From Caenorhabditis remanei (Eukaryota; Nematoda; Chromadorea; Rhabditida; Rhabditidae), in assembly GCF_010183535.1 (NCBI RefSeq), contig NC_071332.1, positions 6,820,001 through 6,884,000 on the forward strand: DNA of 64,000 bases. The letters run 5' to 3'. Below, one piece after another: positions 46,671 to 60,619 of the stretch (position 1 is the stretch's first letter; each line of letters starts with the position of its first letter). The notes beneath the pieces were generated by a model. The model searched no databases. It was not told the DNA's origin and was given only the letters and a program-made list of their open reading frames with translations. The position numbers and the translations under genes are program-made.

Positions 46671-47286
46671 ACTAGGAAAGGATCCCGAGTCAAGATGGAG
46701 TTACATGTCAAGATATATATCACTAGAACCAAAATTTCGCGCTGATTTCAAATCTGTATTCCAATTTTGCTAAACGATCTGGTGAAAAAAGTTATTTGCG
46801 ATTTTGTGGCTTCCCAGTGCAAAAATGAGCATTTTCAAGACTGCCAAAATTAGCGTTTCTCTCATTTTTTTCAAATTTTTTTGTTTAGTACGTATGACTA
46901 CGAATGTAAAGATGGTTTTGGCATAGTTTGATTTCAGAATTTATTTTCAGAAAAATTTTTGTGACGATTCTTAAATTTTCAAAAATGACCCATCTACAAA
47001 AAATTTGTTTGAAAATTTTCTGAAGTTCCAACACGAACAATACAATCTACATTATTGGAACTGCACGTACAACACAAAAAAAATTGAAAAAATAAGAAAA
47101 ATCTTAATTTTGAGAGTCTTGAAAATGCTCATTTTTGCACTGAGAAGCCACAAAAACACGAATAACTTTTTTCACGAGATCGTTTAGCAAAATTGGAATT
47201 TAGATTTGAAATCAGCGCAAAATTTCGGTTCCAGTGATATATAACTCAACCTGTAACTCCATCTTGACTCAGGATCCTTCCCTAGT
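46671..47286. mobile_element. 616-base foldback element with about 220-base inverted arms
   Basis: The left arm (46671-46892, starting ACTAGGAAAGGATCC) is repeated in inverted orientation at 47066-47286 (ending GGATCCTTCCCTAGT) with about 85-90% identity by eye. A 170-base centre separates the arms. There is no open frame for a transposase, so this is a non-autonomous foldback/MITE element. Transcribed, it would form a long hairpin. Confidence 0.9.
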
Positions 47287-49556
47287 TAGCTAGTAAACTG
47301 TTTGGTTCTCACACAACAAACATGCACATGTGATAAAACTTCCGTTATTTGATAGTTCAGCAGCTTCATGCAGTGATAATAATACTCTTTTCAAATGGGG
47401 GGAGTTATTTAACCAAAAATTAAATTTTGAAAAATGAAAAAATAACAGTTGCAAGCAGAACCAAAGAGTTGTCATAAACCACAAAAGGTGTTACTCACTG
47501 TAGAAATATAGAATTGTTTGGTTGATCAATGTCACAGTCAGATGCTTTTAAAGCAGGTCAAGGCAACAGAATAATTAAAGAGTACAACTTTTTACAGATA
47601 TTCCGTTAGAAGTTATGTTTAGAGGGGGTTCAGAGAGGTTTGAGTACGGTAACCCAATGATTTCAAGTTCTCGTTCAGGACTTTTCTGTAAAACCTCTCC
47701 CACCAGCGATATGGCATTGAGGTTTCGATTCCTTCTGACCCCAAAATCTTGAATTCCCACTGAAACCGTAATACATGACTCTTTTCTCCTACCCATGCTT
47801 AACGTATTCAAGTAACCCACTTCGAAAACGGATTCCAGTAATCTGACACGTTCCGATTTTCGCGTCTGCAAAAATGTAAACTGGATAATTCTGGATTGGC
47901 CTCCCAGCTAAGGGATAATCAGGAAATGATCTCTAGCACGCCCTGCTCACTCAATTTAAAGAGTTTGTTTTCAATATTCATGCACCCAATCCGATTTGAC
48001 ACTCGATCGTAATTTCTCGTTCGTTTTGTTAGAACAACAAATATATGATATCATTCCAGCTGGCAGGTTCCTTTTGCATTTTTTGAAGTTTGCGTGACGG
48101 CAAAAAATAAATTATGCAGGTTGAATAGAGACCGATTATAAATCAGAAAGCATTGTTCTGATAAGAGGAGGAAATGATCTGAAAATGGAAATTAGAAAAT
48201 ATGTTTTACTGGTCTAAATGTTTTTATTCAATTTCATATTTTTTTGAAAAAAGAAAGAAGACAAGTCAACAGTCTGCTTTCCAGATCTTTGGAAAAGACA
48301 TATTCTGACTTATTGGTCTGAAGAATTGTTGTTTTTTATTTCATATTGTAGGTAGACGGCAATCCAATTTTAGGCATTCAGAAAATGTTCCTGATTTGCT
48401 AGACTGTATTTATAACGAACGACGCCATCGCTAGTGATGCAGTTTTTTGGATGGATTAGGTTTAGCTCAAATATACGTTCCAAAATAGGAAAATAATTGT
48501 GAAAGAAATAGAAATCCCCGGTTTAGAAGAAAAAACATTCGGATTCAATTGGAGAAAAACAAATGAATTCGCATTACAGTATCTGAATGTTGGATTGATT
48601 TCTGTGCCTTGGTAGGAAGGATAGTTAATGAAAACGCATTCTTGTTTTCTGAATTTCAGAGGAAAATTTCTCTAAACTTCATTAGATACAGTATCCTGAT
48701 ATGAGCGGGATGGACAGTTCCAGTTTGAAGGGGATATTGAATTAGAGCCATTCAGACAGAACCAGGCCAATCAAACCGACAGACAAAAAAGCGGAGCATC
48801 AGAACCAAAGACTCATAAATTTAGCGTTTTGTGCCGAAACATTTCAGCCAATTCACCCACCTTCTCTCAATTACAAACCATTGAATAGTCGAAAGACCAA
48901 GAACACTCTTTTTTCCAGACTAGACATTTATTTTCAGCGCTATTCTCCTTTTTTCTAATAGAAGAACTCATCTCTTTTATGTATATAATTCAGCTTAGTG
49001 AGACCTCTGTCTGAGGCATTGTTCATGAAGTTTGCTCTGAAACGATAACCTCGAATGAAAGGATGTTAATTTATATGATATCAGATTTATTTTTTCAGCT
49101 TTCTGTCTTTGTCTATTTTGTATTGATGAGAACACAAACTGATAAAATCATATTTATTTATTAATGAATGCCACTGATTGGCTGCTACGACCAGAGTGTA
49201 CTGTATTGTGAAAAAAGCACGAAAGTGAAATGGAGAGAGTCAACAAAATTGCAGAGAACAGTATAAAGTTATGAATGTAAAGGTGAGGAAGAAGCCATGT
49301 TGAGATCAGTGGCAAAGGGGATGAGACCGAAACCGGGGAGAAGTTTTGAAAATGAGTAAGTAAAGGAGAGACTGGCTCAGGTGTCAAAACAACATGGGTA
49401 GCATGAAAAGGGGAGAAGAAGAATAAATAAATGAAGAAACGAAGAGGATATTTGGATGACCGGTAGGAAGAATCTACCAACTGGATGTTTGACGGAAAAC
49501 ATTTCCAACAAACAAAGGCAATGAGAGTATTGTTGAGTCTTCGTTTCGAAGATAAG
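47287..49556. other. Non-coding region
   Basis: No supported gene. Frames of 60-140 codons (for example 47575-47871 and 49154-49573, both on -) have no motif; the second overlaps the 3' end of the small gene at 49557. Confidence 0.55.
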
Positions 49557-49922
49557 TTATTGTGTGATGACAAGTGAGCTCATCAGAGAAGATAATGAGT
49601 TGAGAGTGTTGATTGATCGAGAGGATACGGTATTCCTCGTTGGTTTGGAGACGAGGTTACTCTGTCGGATCGTTGCACGTTTCACGGCATTCTGGAGGCA
49701 ATTCAATCGGAGGGAGTCAACTGAAAATAGATAAATAGGGAACTGAATTGAAGGAATTAAGAGTTTCAACTTACCAATTGGACTGTCCATCTTGGTTAAG
49801 AAACTCGTTGGCTCAATGAGCTGTGGAGTGTTCACAGCGTGCCCAAAGATTGGGGGTAGCTGGAAAATTTGTGATTTGTAGAAGTCAGCATCTACAGTAG
49901 GAAGTGGGAATTCTGGAATCAT
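49557..49922 (-). CDS. Small protein of unknown function with TATA promoter
   Basis: Two exons (49922-49774 and 49720-49557) join in phase into about 103 residues: Pro/hydrophobic N-half (IPEFPLPTVDADFYKSQIFQ, then LPPIFGHAVNTPQLIEP) and a basic, Ser/Asn/Leu-rich C-half (NAVKRATIRQSNLVSKP, then SINTLNSLSSLMSSLV). There is no signal peptide and no recognised domain. The intron has a GTAAGT donor and ATTTTCAG acceptor. A TATAAAAG box lies 77-84 bases upstream of the start codon. These features support a real, perhaps strongly inducible gene. The family is not recognised. Confidence 0.65.
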   Translation of the reverse strand: MIPEFPLPTVDADFYKSQIFQLPPIFGHAVNTPQLIEPTSFLTKMDSPIGKLKLLIPSIQFPIYLFSVDSLRLNCLQNAVKRATIRQSNLVSKPTRNTVSSRSINTLNSLSSLMSSLVITQ

Positions 49923-49998
49923 AGTTTTCCCTTGTGGTAGGCGGGAAATGAAGAATGGAAAGAAGTGTCAAGAACTGAGAAGTGATAAGCAAACGTTT

Positions 49999-50006
49999 CT
50001 TTTATA
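49999..50006 (-). promoter_or_regulatory. TATA box of the small gene
   Basis: TATAAAAG on the minus strand, 77 bases from the ATG at 49922. It is preceded by CTCCACCCCC, an arrangement like that at the two phosphatase promoters. Confidence 0.7.
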
Positions 50007-53000
50007 GAAGGGGGTGGAGCGTCCTCCCAGTCGTGATAAGGAAAGAGAGGGGCGTGGTCTTTTGGGTGTAGGGGTGTAGAGAGAACGACCCGAAGCGAAG
50101 AGAAGCGGAAGACGGAGACAACTCCGCCTTTCCCAGGATACATAATTTCGAAATTATTTGCAAGAACTGTGGGCGTGGCTTGGCAAGTTTCGACGTCACT
50201 TTTCGCACGGGCGGGCAAATATTTAGCTTTAGGGAGGTCTTTGTCACTGATGATATGATGCAAATTTCTGTGATTTTGATCTCGTTTCTTTTGTGATTGT
50301 GTCTGTCACAATGACACGATTCATTTGTGACACCTCGAAAATGTGAGAGGGTGCATAGTTTGAAAACGTGAACTACTGTAGTCTACGTGTTCTTTTTGCT
50401 GATGACGGAGTGGGAGAGAGGGCATAGGTTCCCTGATAAGTATATGAAAAGGGAAAGAATGGAGGTTAGAAGAATTTTTGAATAAGATTGAGAGAAGAGA
50501 GAAGAGAAAGACGTAGCCAGTTTCCGGGAGAATCGAAGAGAGGGATACGGTGGAACAGATGATAATGATGGATTCGAATTCCTTTCCTATCTATTCGGGG
50601 GATTACTGTAGACCAAGGTTGTCAAACTGATAGACGGTTACAGATTGCCGACGGCCACCGCCCAAGGTTTCTGAAACCAGAATTAAACTTTCGAAGATCA
50701 TGTTATCACAAATTCTGTATCTGTCAAGTAGATGACGGAATGATTTTTTAAAGTCGACTGACGGAATTCAAAAAATTTCAAGTCTCTATTTCAGACAGTC
50801 TAAATGCGGCGAACTCATCTCAGTCAACTGATGAATTTTCGAAAAACACAGTGCACTTATATAAGAATAATTCCCCAAATATTGTACCATGTGATCCCGA
50901 TTGTGGAAAGACTAGAATGTTGGAACGGTTGATTTTTATACATTCTCTGTGGCCATAATACACATGGTGGAAGGACTGAATACGCAAACAACACAAAGCA
51001 GATCAAAACTCAATCACATTGTGATCACTATTTAGCTGATCTGTAGGTCATGTGGAGCTGAAAATGGAAAAAAGGGCGCGGAAATAAGACGAAAAAATGA
51101 GTGACGATGTTGTTTTTTCCTGCAAATAGAGACCATCTCTTTTGTATTATTTCCTCTAAAACTCCTTCCCGCAAAAGGGAAAAAATTGATAACGGAGACA
51201 TTGACCATCAGCTGGTTAGTACGTACGTTTCAAGGACGAAAAAACAACAACATAAGACTCCGATTAACATGAGAATCGGAGAAAGAGACTGTTTACTCTC
51301 ACTCTCTCTCTCTCAGTCAACTCTTCCAAGGAGATATTCAAAGATCTTGGAAATTGCACGTGCAGGGCGCAAGATGTTGATGGAAATTAATACGTAGAGG
51401 TATTAAAAATAGACCATCCGGTTCCTTTTCGGTCCTTCCCTAATTGCCCAATTAGTGTGGGTCTTGTGTAAAGATCAAAATTGAACATCTCGTGTTTTGA
51501 TATTTTTATTATTATCCCTGATTTTCCAAATGATGATACGGAAAAGAGGAATTCAACTCAGCTACTCTGTTGTTTTGATGATCAGTTCGGGAATTGATAT
51601 ATCAAGTTTTAAGACTATAAACTTTGTATCGGATTTGGATTACCTAGGAACACATTTAAATGTATTCCAGAAATTTCTGGAGGTGCGCCAAGAGCCAAGA
51701 GCTACTATTCAGTTGGAAATCACAAACATCTCGACTAATTGAAATTGGAATTTAGGTATCTTTCAGAAAGTACAGTTTGGATGTACTTTCCAATTCTCAA
51801 TTTTCTGAGTTGACGACACAAAGACACATCTTTTCTGAAAACTGAACTTTTGCACCTCCTGACCCAAAAGTGCAGATCCCATTTCTTTGGAACTTCTGTC
51901 GTAATGATAATAATAATAATAATAATTAGAAACACATGACTTCCTAGAGTCAGAAACCACGAAAAACTTGATCTACGTCCTTTCGTCAGAGAAAAAGTAA
52001 TGTGTTCGATCCTACGATGTAGTTGGTAATGCGGCAAATTCGCTCTACCGTAACGGCCCAATTCCTTTTGCTAATTTTTTATTTACGCTCAAAAAACTGG
52101 GGGTTGTTATTGTTGATATCATTTATTTTTCTAGTCGGTGTTCGATTGGCGGCAAAAAAAGAAAAAAAAGGAAAAATTAGATGGTTAACTTCTGTCTGGG
52201 GTTATCATTCAAAACACAACAGACAACAAAAATACAAGAAGCCATTGAATGATGGTCTCTGGCCCAATGACCGCTGGTATCCAAAGCTAGGGGACTAATT
52301 GCGGAGATGATGATGTGTTAGAAAAATACATAAGGGTTGTGAGAATGAAATGACGTAGAATAAGTCAACGACGACATCAATCATAAATCATACAGTGAGA
52401 GAAGAGAGACCAGATATCATATGTTATTCGATGATTACGATTGCGAACTCTCAAAGACAAAAAACCAAAATTTCATGTGTGTCTGATGCGACACAGAATG
52501 TTACAATGTGTACCTCGAAGAATACGGAATTCCTTAATTCGTGTCTTTTTCCTATTCCGGAACGATAATAATCCTCTTATTCCCATCTTCACGTCAGAAA
52601 CTGTCTTGAAATTTTCCCTCAAAAAACGTTAATCATACTTACGAACTTATGAAAGTGTGGGTGTGACGTAGAATTGAGTAATTGTAGATGGAATGAAACT
52701 TTGTGTGTTTTGTGATTTTCCAATCTTCCGGTCTTTTTCTATTTCTGGATGACCTCCCACCCTGTTCTAACCACAACAATTCAAATGATGACTAACACTT
52801 TTTTCGCCATGGAGCACTTCTCAAAGTGTGTAAGAAAGTGAAAAAGTCAGGAATGTCAGGAATTTATGTGTAAAATTTTAAAATGTATGTGGGGGGTGGT
52901 CTCATAGTGATTTCGTAAAATAAGGGGGTCAAGTTGAAGTGATTTATGGGTCTGATTCGTGGGTTGAGTCAGCTAAAAAAGTTATGAAAGGTCCCAGAGG

Positions 53001-56000
53001 GGTTAAACTCAAAGAGAGAACATTCTAGAGGGTCTCCAGTCTGGATGCACACAAGTTTGTATGTTTTTGTGTCCCAACTCCTCTTGTTTACCCTTTCAGC
53101 CATGTTGACATTTACCCGATTGTTCCAGAACGGTTCCAGAATTTTCTATCAAAGATCGCATGTACTTATATAATTCAAAAAGATAGAATGAAGGAGACTC
53201 ATCTTGTTATGATTGATATCAATATGTAAATGTGTGGTATAAGTATCCTCTGGTAGAAATAATCCTGATTTTAGATAACTATGTTTTCCCTTTTCCTTGT
53301 GTTTCATACAACAACACAACGTGAATGACGAAATTGTGGAGATTTCCAGACTAAGGGGATCCTCCGCTGATCAGTGGTTACTCTGACTTCCTCGACTTTT
53401 TAGCAGTCTGGAAATGCAATCTATCGAGCACAAAAGAAAACGAAGAACAGGATTGTTATTTGTAGGTTAATGAGATATTTGTTGTCTGGGTTACTGTAGC
53501 TGTGGTGATACAATTTTAAGAAATGAACCGGCTAATCTCCTAGACTTTGTATCCGTTTGAGGAATCCGAAGAGTCCCAACTACAGTACTCCTAACCTTCA
53601 GAAAGCATGAATGGAATTCGGCTGTTCAAGGCTACAAATGGTCTCTTAATGACCCTCCTGACTCATCATTGAACATCTGAAGCATCGCTTCATTGTCAAA
53701 CAAACTCAAGTTTGTCACGGCAAATTGAACACCCACCACATACTCGAGAATTTTTACACCGCTTCTTCTTCGCCACTTTCCTCAATCAAATCTTTTGTTG
53801 CGTTTGTTCATTTGCAAGACACTTTTAGGGTGGGGTCATCAAAACTGTAAGATCAAGAAGAAGAGGGAGAAGAAGCATGTGACTAATCAGAAGCTGTTAT
53901 TCTTTCTCTCACATTTACGCCATCTATGCCATCACGATGCTTCTAAATGAGGGTTAACCATTCGTTCTATAAATTAATCAGTGCCGAACGATGTCGGATG
54001 ATCCCTCGGAGAAATAAAAACAGTAAACATGCAAACGAATCTTCCAGTAAACCCTTATGAATGCACGCATTTCAATGTTTTCATACAGAATTAGATTTAG
54101 AATTACACTTGTTTTTTTTTTTGGAAATTCGTTATATCTGTTGGATCCGGAACGAGCCAAAGATCTTCGGCCATAGTGTATTTTGATGTACTCGCAAGCA
54201 TGGTCCAGTGAGTAATCGTATAGTCTTCTTCATGTGATCGAAATTAGGAAGTTATTGGTGAGCTCAAGTAAGGAGTCAATGTCCTAATACGGAACATGTA
54301 CTTGATTATTTTACAAGGAAAACTGATGGGGTCAGACTGCGAAGGAGATAGGGGACTCAGTTCAAGACTTTATCAAAAATATTGTGAGGTTTTGCGAAGA
54401 TCAATCAACGTTGTCTCTACCTACAGTAGCCCATCTCATTCATACTGAAGTTCTTTGATCAAAAACATTAAAAAATTCTTGAAACAAACTTCTTGGTTTT
54501 TCTACTTTCGATCGTTTCACTTTCCCAGAAAATTTATAACCTCACTGCAGAGAAAGAAACCCGTTTAATTACATAGCTTCCCACGCCTTTCATCTATCTT
54601 CTTCTAGTTATTTTGTAACATTCGAAAGTAGATACAACACAGGCTGGAACCGAAGAGTTCTAGTCAGGGTACATTTATGGATGGAGGCTAAACAGTTTAT
54701 CGAAAAAGCTGCTTCTTCTTTAAAAAATTAATTTCTAATTTCGAAACACCCGGGAAGTTGCTACCGTACCCTCTATTTCTAATGTTTGCTTAAAATAGAA
54801 TGCGGAATTTTCTCCGAATTGACGTTAATGGTAGCCCATAATGGGTGCAAAGTTGACTCGAAAAAGATGATAACGAGTGATTGTGGTGCCGTTTTACGAC
54901 CCTAATTTTATGGTTTTCGACACAAAAATCGGCGAAATATTAAGTGAAATAGAAGGGACTAAACTTTTCGATCGGCATGCTCTCAATGAGTGTTATGATT
55001 GGCGGGCAGTACGTTCTATGATCTAGAAAAAGGGAAGAATGTAGTTTGCTGACAAAAATAAAAACGTGGATTGGAGGCTACGAATCAACTTTTTCGAAAG
55101 GAAAACAAATAATTAGTGGAAGCATAATGGCTCGGGGAGCTCAGAAAATTTCAGAAAGTAATTCATGACAACTTCCGAAAGGAACCGGAAACGAAACTAC
55201 TGTTCAAGTACAAAACTATACGTGAGAGTTCGGAAAATCAAACAAAAAATCAGCGGAAACTGTAATGACATCATTAACAATAACACAGGGAGTGGCACCC
55301 CAGACATACTGTCGCCAGTATTAACTAGACGCCAGTACTGAAAAATGACGATTAAACGGAAGTCATCATAGGAACATAATTTCAGCATGGTTACACATGG
55401 TGCATTATGATGCAAAAACGGACGACACGAATATGCTTACGTCTCTCGACAGCGTTTTCCGGGTGTTTCTTCACATTTTCTCATCTTTTGAGTCAATTAC
55501 GCAAGTAGGTCAGTTTCGGAGAGGAGAAGAGAGGGGATGCGCTGCAATTAGGGAAGCGGCTGCTGGAAATCAAACAACGTGGAGTTTGAACTTTCATCTC
55601 AATTGGGAGGCAGCTGGTTATGTATATTTTGTAGGCAACAATGTATGAAGGCATACGATTGAAGGGGACGAGGAAAACGGTGTTACTGGAAAAACGAACG
55701 GCATTCAGGGCTGGTTACGGTAGTCAGGAGTCTAAAACGTGAAATTTCTGAATTTCGAGAAGTTTCGAATTAATATAGTTAAAACCGTCTGGTTCTGAAG
55801 AACAGTAGGACTTTCAAAGCAGATGGCACAGATCTTAGACAAGTGTTTTCTGTGCGAAAACTCTGACTCCGGAGGCCCTTGTGATGTCTCAAAATCAGTT
55901 ACAACCTCATCTTTCCTAATTTTAAGTTGAACTTCACACAGTTTCTCTACAGGAATCTTAAACACTCAATTTCAGAAAACCAATAGATCGTACTGGTCAC

Positions 56001-57149
56001 AAATCTCTAATTCACTATTAACTTGGACGACCCGTACAACACAAACTACGACAACACGGAACACTGTGACAAAAATCAGAAATTCACAATACTGTATCCA
56101 TCATTTCAAGATGACACAACTACGATGATGTATGCTAGAACGAGTGCCTCCGTACTAGGAACTACTCTCTTATCAAATTTTAGTTTCCGTTCTATGAATT
56201 GACTTATTGAAACGTCATCATTTTTCTATTCGAACATCATCAACATCCATTCCATATCTTATTGTCTTCTCTGACCCTTGTCCTCTCCAAAATGACCTGT
56301 TCAGCAAATTTGATACTGATAATTGTTAGACAATTAGGTATGGTGTAACAAAAATGGCTTCTCTCTTTCTTCATCGAGATCTAGATGAAAGAACCCATAA
56401 ATCTTCAGGTCAGCCTTGACACTTTGACTCATTATCTCTTTTGTAAAAGAAAAAAGTCAAGAAGAAAAAGTTCGACTTTACCCTCACGTCGCCCCACCCG
56501 AAAAGATGAGAAAAGAAGAGAGAAATTTCACGCCACTCTTCAATGTTCTATGAATTTTATGTTAAAGTTCATAGTGGAAGGGTCTCTCCAATTCATGCTT
56601 TTTTCAGTTTTCCCATGATAAGACCATTTGAAACTTGCTGATAAGAAGCGTAGGCGAAAGACGCTGAGCTATCAAACTTCTGGAAACGCCATTTTTCGTG
56701 GAAATGATTGTGTTTTACGTACTGATAAAGAATCATTGTCTGATGAGTCCACTACTTTTCGTTGAAATTTACAAATGATAAACCGGGTACAAACTGGTCA
56801 TTGATATGTGACGATATGGAGGAAGAAGTTATTTGAAAACGGGGAAGTAGAATTTGAATTTATTGCAGAGGGATGGAAGTCTGGAAAATCAAAGAAAAGG
56901 TCAGCCTACAGAAGGAATTGCAAGCTGAAGGTCAGTTAGATATGTTACCAATAACAAGGGATCATGAGAAACTCGATTGAAAAAAGTGTTCCATTCATTG
57001 GTCACATACATCTTGTTTTGCATGATGATATTGAGAAAAACTTATTCGGAGAAGTAGGAGCTCCTGTTCTAAATTTTCTTTGAAACAATTATAGATCAAA
57101 CCTAGATCTTCACTTTTGTAATCGTCATCATTTTTGTTCAAGACTTCCC
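50007..57149. other. Large non-coding region, left part
   Basis: About 7 kb without a supported gene. Open frames up to 108 codons (51735-52061 on -, 52023-52298 on +) have no motif and no splice context. Simple repeats include (AAT)n at 51904-51927 and a CT run near 51300. CTACAGTA/TACTGTAG motifs recur. Distal regulatory DNA or non-coding RNA genes are possible. Confidence 0.5.
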
Positions 57150-57205
57150 TAAAAGTAAAAATCCATCAACTTGTACAGATCCAAGTTGATGGATTTCAAC
57201 TTTTA
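57150..57205. repeat. 56-base near-perfect hairpin
   Basis: Two 24-base arms (57150-57173 and 57182-57205, core AAATCCATCAACTTG and its complement) flank an 8-base loop, with two mismatched positions. It lies in non-coding DNA. It could be a small RNA precursor, or the remnant of an inverted-repeat element. Confidence 0.8.
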
Positions 57206-60000
57206 ACAAAGAAACTACTTTGTTTATCTGTAACTTTTCAGAGAGGTCTCGTTAAAAACTACAAAAATGAAGCTCTATATTAAATCTTTAAGGTCTACAA
57301 TAATTGATTTGACTGTATTATTTTTCTCGAAGTTTTAATTTGTTCAATGTGTTTTCCGCATCTTGAAGTCTCTTACCTTTCAGTAAACCTCAAGCACAAA
57401 AACTTCCGGCTCGAAACGATTAAAAACGAAAAACAACCCGAAAACCTGAGTAATAATCTATCTACAAATCTCAAAAATACGTTTATTATTTTTTTTATTT
57501 TGGTTTTCTGGTTTTTAAATAATCTAGATCACTTTTTGGTCTCCTCATCAATCCTGGAGCAGTGAGTAATACCCAAATACCCACTCCCTTATCCGCTTTC
57601 GAATAACCTCTTTCCCAAAAAAAAGTCGGAAAAGAAAAGTAAACACCGGAAAAAAAACAAATCAACGCCCAAAAGGAACAGAAGAAAACAAACAAGTTTC
57701 CTGGGTGTTGTCGCCATTCATATCTTTTCGATTAGTCACTTTTATCTTCCGGGTACTGTAGTCCGTCCTTCCTCTACATATCTCTTTCTTTTCCCAACTA
57801 GACAAAAGGGGCTTCCCCGTAAACGTGAAGGCAACGATGATTATTGCGAAATTGGTGATAAGAGGTGAAGATTCTCAGTGAAAAAAACTGTGATAAAGAA
57901 TGAAGAATATGTGTTTTGTGATGAATGAAATGGAAGCTACTGTCAGTTATAATGATGATATTTTGTGAGAAACATTTGGAATTTGTGACCAATGGCCTGG
58001 GGACATCTCTGACGAGATGATATGAGAGGACAGTGTAAAAAATGAAAAAGAAAATGGGTATAAACTACGGACTACGAGATGAAAAACTAAAGAAAAATGA
58101 GGTTGAGGGATCAAGAAAGGAAATTTCAAACTGTAGGTGAAAGAACACTGAACTGACAAATAGTTGACGTCACAGATCCCTAATAACCCTCGACTAACAG
58201 TATCTAAAATCAAAAAAGATGAAAGAACGAGTAAAAGGTTTTCTAACAAAAAAAAACTGAAATTTGATTCAGTTGGAACATTTTCAGATACTAAATAACA
58301 TCGTATCACCACCTCGTTAAATGGGAGTAGGACTGAAATAGTCACGACTGATCTAGAAGCTTTAATGGAGCGAAAGTACGTGCAGATTCTGATATTATAC
58401 CAAATTATAAAAATCCTTTGGATACTTTGGAGGTTTATGAGATTGACATTTAAGTTGGTGGAGCACTCAGTGCTATTAGCTAAAACGCCCTTGAGATAAA
58501 ACTAGAAATATTCTGGAGTCAGGATGAAAATAAATAGAATATTTTATTGAATGATTTTTTCATTTGTTTCTGAAGCTTTTAAAATTGTTCTGTCATATTT
58601 TTCAACTTTTCACTTTTCAGGGAGAATTATTCCAAGTAATCGTCGTTTGGATGCTTCTAATTGGATTTCTGGAAGGTGCAATGCTTTCTAGAAATCGCAG
58701 AATACCTAAAAGTGGGGTTTTGGCAATCAAATAATATAAAAGTTTCCTAATTCTGCTCTGCTCCAAACCCAATATCTACGGCAAACTACTGTAACATTGC
58801 GCTTCCGGTACAGAACAGCTATGTCCGGTTATCTCTATAGATGATCTACCAAATATCATCAATCGAGTACTGTAAATAAATCTTCCGACATTTTCCGTTT
58901 CTTCTCAATAACCATTCCAAACTTCAATGACCGCTCTTTGATTTCTCAACCAGAAATGCACGTATTTTCGAGTTTATTTGAAACGAAACTCCATAAAACA
59001 GCTCTCTTATTTCATTAATAACAACAACGTGTCTCTTTCTGTTTCCTGATAATCTGATATAGGGTTGTCGTTGAAACGCTTATCACTCTGCGAAGAAGAA
59101 GAAGAAGAACACAATAAAGAGAAAGATACTGTAATGGTTTTGTTGTTTATTGTCGGTTACAGGAAGAGGCGTTTCACGTGAAAACCAGCATTTCGGATTG
59201 ATCGTCTCATAATGTTTATCTCATTCAAAGAGACAGAGAAAACACACTTCCGGTAGTTTGATGGAAAATATGAAGAAGTACATGTTTATTGAACAGTTAT
59301 GAGGGGGATCCATTAAATTTTGATGGTTTTTTTTTGGTTGGAACAAACTATGACACATTGTATAGTCAGTGAGTAATCTTTAATGCACAGTTCAAATGAT
59401 CAAATTTCTGAAATTCATAATTCGAGAAACTGAGGTTCAGATATTCAAGATACTAAACTCATTTCCAAAGTTTAGATGTTTAAAATTCAGGATTCTTAAC
59501 TGGAGAGTTGGAAGTTAGCATTCAGATAACCAGATTATTGGCTTGGAAATGGAATTTCAAGTTTTGACAGATCTGGTTCACGGATTAGTGAATTTAGATT
59601 TCTAACTTCGTAATTCAGAATACAGGATATGGGATTCAAGATTTTGGATTTCGGTCTTAAGCAATACGTTTCAAAATCAGGATTACCAAACTTCAGATCT
59701 ACAGTTCAGTTATCCCATTCAGAATTCATACTACCCGAGTACCGTATCAATGGAACCATCCTAGATGCAAACCCGCTCTACTGCAAAAACAAAATCTGCG
59801 TTGGGATGACAGATACTACGCCATGTCATTCTCCATCTGCTCGGTAAGGTTAAATGCGTATTGATTCATCCTTTTCATTTTTCCCTTTTTCAGGGAGATC
59901 TACGAATATTGAAGTTTTATGCGTTTATTTTATCTTTCCGCTTTTCTCGCCCTAGTTCTTCCAAAATAGTGGAAAAATCCTCATGATCCTAAATTTAAGT
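57206..60000. other. Large non-coding region, right part
   Basis: No supported gene. Degenerate GATTCAGAAT-type units fill 59390-59720; a GAA run lies near 59092-59110. The frame at 59629-59847 on + is a product of the degenerate repeat. Confidence 0.5.
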
Positions 60001-60119
60001 CCCAGTTTGTATTTTAAATTGGTGCTTTTTGTAATATTTTGAAACGTTCGCCGCGTAGAGCCTCATTTCATTCCGTTCTTTAGTTCATCCTTTTCGATTG
60101 AGATCCTTCCAAATAGGTA
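60001..60119 (+). repeat. Direct repeat, copy 1
   Basis: Starts CCCAGTTTGT and ends GATCCTTCCAAATAGG. About 80% identical to the block at 60620-60736, about 617 bases downstream. Confidence 0.75.
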
Positions 60120-60619
60120 CATGTTTTTCCACATTCTTAAAGTTGTACGGTTGGCACAGTTTTCTCTTCTAAACAAATCTTTAAAGTCGCTTGAGTTTCT
60201 AGACTCACCTCCGAATGGCACTGTGTGCCGCGTTGACCTACGGGCGCGCGCGCATTTCTCGCCACTGCAGTGCACTGTTTTGTCGATCTCGGTTTCAAAA
60301 TGGAGAATTTCGGCACTTTTGGGCGCTGGCGGCGGCACGTTAGGTGCTCCGTTATTCTCGTTAGTGATTTGCACCTCTTCTTTCGGTTTTTAACCCGTTT
60401 TTTTTAGTTTTCTTTTCTTTATTGTGCATTTTTAGCCGTTTGGGCGTGGAATAAATTGATTATTCCCTCAAAAAGCTGTGTTTTGGGTTGTGTGCGCGAG
60501 TTTCAGGTTTTAATTTGTGTCAAAAGAGGTTTTGACATAATTTGAGTAATTTTATCTGATGTTTTATGCACTCATTTAATCTTTTCGGGTTAATCTTTTT
60601 CATCCTAGTTCTTTGATAT

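Noticed and set aside
51904..51927. AAT trinucleotide repeat
   Set aside because: Ordinary microsatellite; reported only as part of the region description.
52023..52298. 91-codon frame on + with hydrophobic stretch
   Set aside because: Isolated, no promoter or splice signal; hydrophobic stretches are common in T-rich DNA.
54640..54670. TGACTAGAAC on -, sharing the seed of the mir-44/61/247 family
   Set aside because: Flanking sequence does not fold into a plausible precursor: no complementary arm is seen within 80 bases upstream.
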